In this document: piece by piece, positions 62,613-64,000 of the stretch
Numbering within the stretch: the stretch's first letter is position 1
How the letters are laid out: each line of letters begins with the position of its first letter
NCBI RefSeq assembly: GCF_010668805.1
Contig: NZ_WUFT01000002.1
Span: 186,001-250,000 of the forward strand
Reading direction: 5' to 3'
DNA: 64,000 bases
Source: Rhizobium phaseoli
GTDB taxonomy: Bacteria > Pseudomonadota > Alphaproteobacteria > Rhizobiales > Rhizobiaceae
Translations under genes and position numbers: made by a program
Notes under the pieces: model-generated
The model's database searches: none
Told to the model about the DNA's origin: nothing
What the model saw: the letters and a program-made list of their open reading frames with translations, nothing else

Positions 62613-62631
62613 AGGTCACGCTGTGTGACCT
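62613..62631. promoter_or_regulatory. Inverted repeat AGGTCAC-N5-GTGACCT, second candidate operator
   Basis: Perfect 7-bp arms with a 5-base spacer, 16 bases beyond the 14-bp palindrome. The two dyads differ in sequence, so two different proteins may bind. Confidence 0.5.
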
Positions 62632-62658
62632 ATCGCTTTCATCGACGCCAAAGAAGGA

Positions 62659-62904
62659 CTAGCGATGGAGGACGCCCGCTTCTTCCGCCGCAACTTTGAA
62701 TGCCAATGCGGCCGCGGCTGAATCGGCCCGCCCATCGACGGCGTCCGTGCAGGTCTTCTTCGCGACGGCGAAGGATGCTGCTCTCTCACGCGGCCAACAG
62801 GTCATCAGATATGCGAGCGCGTCCCTACTGCTGCGGATACTCTTAGGGTGGTCGCCGTCCCCAATGATGACTTCAACCGGCTGGTCCCACAAATCTTGGC
62901 GCAT
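62659..62904 (-). CDS. DUF982-family protein
   Basis: 81 residues from ATG 62904 (AAGGAG six bases upstream). WDQPVEVIIGDGDHPKSIRSSRDALAYLMTCWP, then AKKTCTDAVDGRADSAAAALAFKVAAEEAGV is the DUF982 pattern, common and multi-copy in rhizobia and of unknown function. It sits upstream of the sugar operon in the same direction, but the promoter and dyads between them suggest separate transcription. Confidence 0.85.
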   Translation of the reverse strand: MRQDLWDQPVEVIIGDGDHPKSIRSSRDALAYLMTCWPRERAASFAVAKKTCTDAVDGRADSAAAALAFKVAAEEAGVLHR

Positions 62905-63147
62905 CGACATCTCCTTAGCTCTCTCAGCTATCGGCTGAACGTCATCTGCGCGAGCTCGTTCCAGCATAGGGCTTTGGTCCTAGAAGAGCCGTGGGCCGGG
63001 CAACACGCTACGCAACAATTCCATCGGCGGACGATCTGATTGGTACACGCTGCGTCGCCGGCGGTTCTCGTCCACTGGATTGTGATCCTCCTTGGCTATA
63101 CAGCAAGTAGGTATTCCGAGCCCATCCCATTGAGGTGCAATTCATCT

Positions 63148-63717
63148 ATGACAAAAAAGGTTTATCTGGCCGGTCCGGAGGTCTTCCTTCCAAACGCCCG
63201 TGAAATGCTCGACCGGAAGGCAGCGCTTGCGCGCGAGGCGGGACTTTTCCCACTCTCGCCCGGTGATCTGGAAATCCCGCAGACGAACTCGAAGCGCGAG
63301 CGCGCAGCGGCGATAAACGCGGTGGACGAAAAGATGATGATGGAGGCTGACGCCATCATCGCCAATCTGACGCCCTTTCGTGGCATTGCCGCCGATCCCG
63401 GGACGGCCTTCGAGCTGGGCTTCATGTGCGCAAGTGGAAAGGCGGTATTCGCCTACACGAATGTGGCCCGGAATCACAGCGAACGCGTGAGCGATCTTTA
63501 TGGCGGCGCCCTCGCCTATGATGCCGATGGTCGACTGCGAGACCCGAACGGCATTGCGGTCGAGGATTTCGGCCTTGCCGACAATCTCATGCTGCACGCC
63601 GGGATCGAGCGGCGCGGTGGCGTCCTCATCGTCGGAGACGCACCTCGGGATGCGCTCTATACCGATCTTGCGGCGTTCAAGACGTGTCTCGCCATCGCCG
63701 TTGAGAAGCTGCGCTAA
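63148..63717 (+). CDS. Nucleoside 2-deoxyribosyltransferase-family protein
   Basis: 189 residues from ATG 63148. KKVYLAGPEVFLPNAREML (substrate loop), MEADAIIANLTPFRG and DPGTAFELGFMCASGKAVFAYTN, where the Glu in TAFELG is the family's catalytic nucleophile. It swaps or removes bases from deoxynucleosides (or hydrolyses nucleotides in some relatives). The ribosome site is weak (GAGGTG, distant). It stands alone. Confidence 0.9.
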   Translation: MTKKVYLAGPEVFLPNAREMLDRKAALAREAGLFPLSPGDLEIPQTNSKRERAAAINAVDEKMMMEADAIIANLTPFRGIAADPGTAFELGFMCASGKAVFAYTNVARNHSERVSDLYGGALAYDADGRLRDPNGIAVEDFGLADNLMLHAGIERRGGVLIVGDAPRDALYTDLAAFKTCLAIAVEKLR

Positions 63718-63767
63718 AGCGCGCTTCAACGCAGAACTATGAATTTGCGCCCTGTTTAAGCGCTGGT

Positions 63768-64000
63768 CTACCCAAGGATCTGATGTGGCAGCGTTAGTCC
63801 GAAGGCGGCACGGGCCATCAGGCAGGCGTCATCTCCTGGAACGCATTCGCGGCAAACGACAGGCCGAATATCGTAGACGAGGCACGATGTCTCAAAACCG
63901 ACCCGACCTGACAACGCATCGCAACGCGACCCACTACAACGCATTCCCGTCTCATCTGCAGCGACGAAGCGCGGTGGCAGCAAATCGAGAGCAGCGTCAC
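63768..64000 (-). CDS. YkgJ-like cysteine-cluster protein, 5' end outside window
   Basis: The frame is open to the right edge, so at least 77 C-terminal residues are present and the start is beyond the window. CSGSRCDALSGRVGFETSCLVYDIRPVVCRECVPGDDACLMAR matches the C-terminal part of YkgJ/UPF0153 zinc- or iron-binding proteins, where the IRP-x-x-CR segment is typical. Function is uncertain in the family. Confidence 0.75.
   Translation of the reverse strand, partial: DAALDLLPPRFVAADETGMRCSGSRCDALSGRVGFETSCLVYDIRPVVCRECVPGDDACLMARAAFGLTLPHQILG

Overview
The window looks like part of a large repABC-type plasmid of a Rhizobium-like alphaproteobacterium. The evidence is a complete repABC replication and partition operon (6276-9948) with a small counter-transcribed RNA between repB and repC, a mosaic palindromic repeat of the kind common in Rhizobium genomes (1339-1436), a DUF982 gene, GC-rich coding DNA, and many ABC-importer/catabolic operons typical of soil and plant-associated rhizobia. 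There are no rRNA, tRNA, CRISPR or recognisable transposase genes.

Layout. 1-356: the end of a sugar ABC permease on the + strand. 393-6171: a minus-strand catabolic operon (DapA-family lyase, GntR regulator, binding protein, two permeases, PfkB kinase) with no transport ATPase of its own. 6276-9948: repC, repB, repA on the minus strand, with an operator-like dyad pair upstream of repA, a hairpin over the repC ribosome binding site and an antisense RNA promoter/terminator. 10368-13352: a DUF72 protein, an exported alpha/beta hydrolase and an NmrA-like oxidoreductase. 13694-19041: a large MASE1/five-PAS histidine kinase followed by three response regulators. 19249-22199: an ArsR-type regulator, a nitroreductase, an FMN reductase and, convergent, a pirin.

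22672-39976 is a two-sided catabolic locus around a GntR gene at 31288. The leftward arm has a family-5 binding protein, two permeases, a fused double ATPase and two enolase-superfamily acid-sugar dehydratases. The rightward arm has GntR, a uronate-dehydrogenase-like SDR, an SMP-30 lactonase, a DapA-family lyase/dehydratase and a second complete family-5 importer. Together these supply dehydrogenase, lactonase, dehydratase and aldolase-type enzymes, i.e. a full non-phosphorylative sugar or uronate oxidation route with two importers. The substrate cannot be read from the sequence.

40014-43526 is a signalling and envelope module (OmpR-type two-component pair, phospholipid-methyltransferase-like protein, DedA protein). 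It is bracketed by two 54-bp direct repeats (52/54 identical) that are copies of the 3' end of the preceding ABC ATPase gene. 43652-50848 holds a hydrolase, a large AAA/LuxR regulator, a methyltransferase, a membrane protein, a small exported protein and a cold-shock protein. 51027-62435 is a tightly overlapping nine-gene minus-strand operon: ribose-type importer, SorC regulator, aldo/keto reductase, GlpD-like dehydrogenase, class I aldolase, FGGY kinase and GMC oxidoreductase. It probably serves an unidentified polyol or sugar. Its promoter region has two perfect inverted repeats. The window ends with DUF982, nucleoside deoxyribosyltransferase and YkgJ-like genes.
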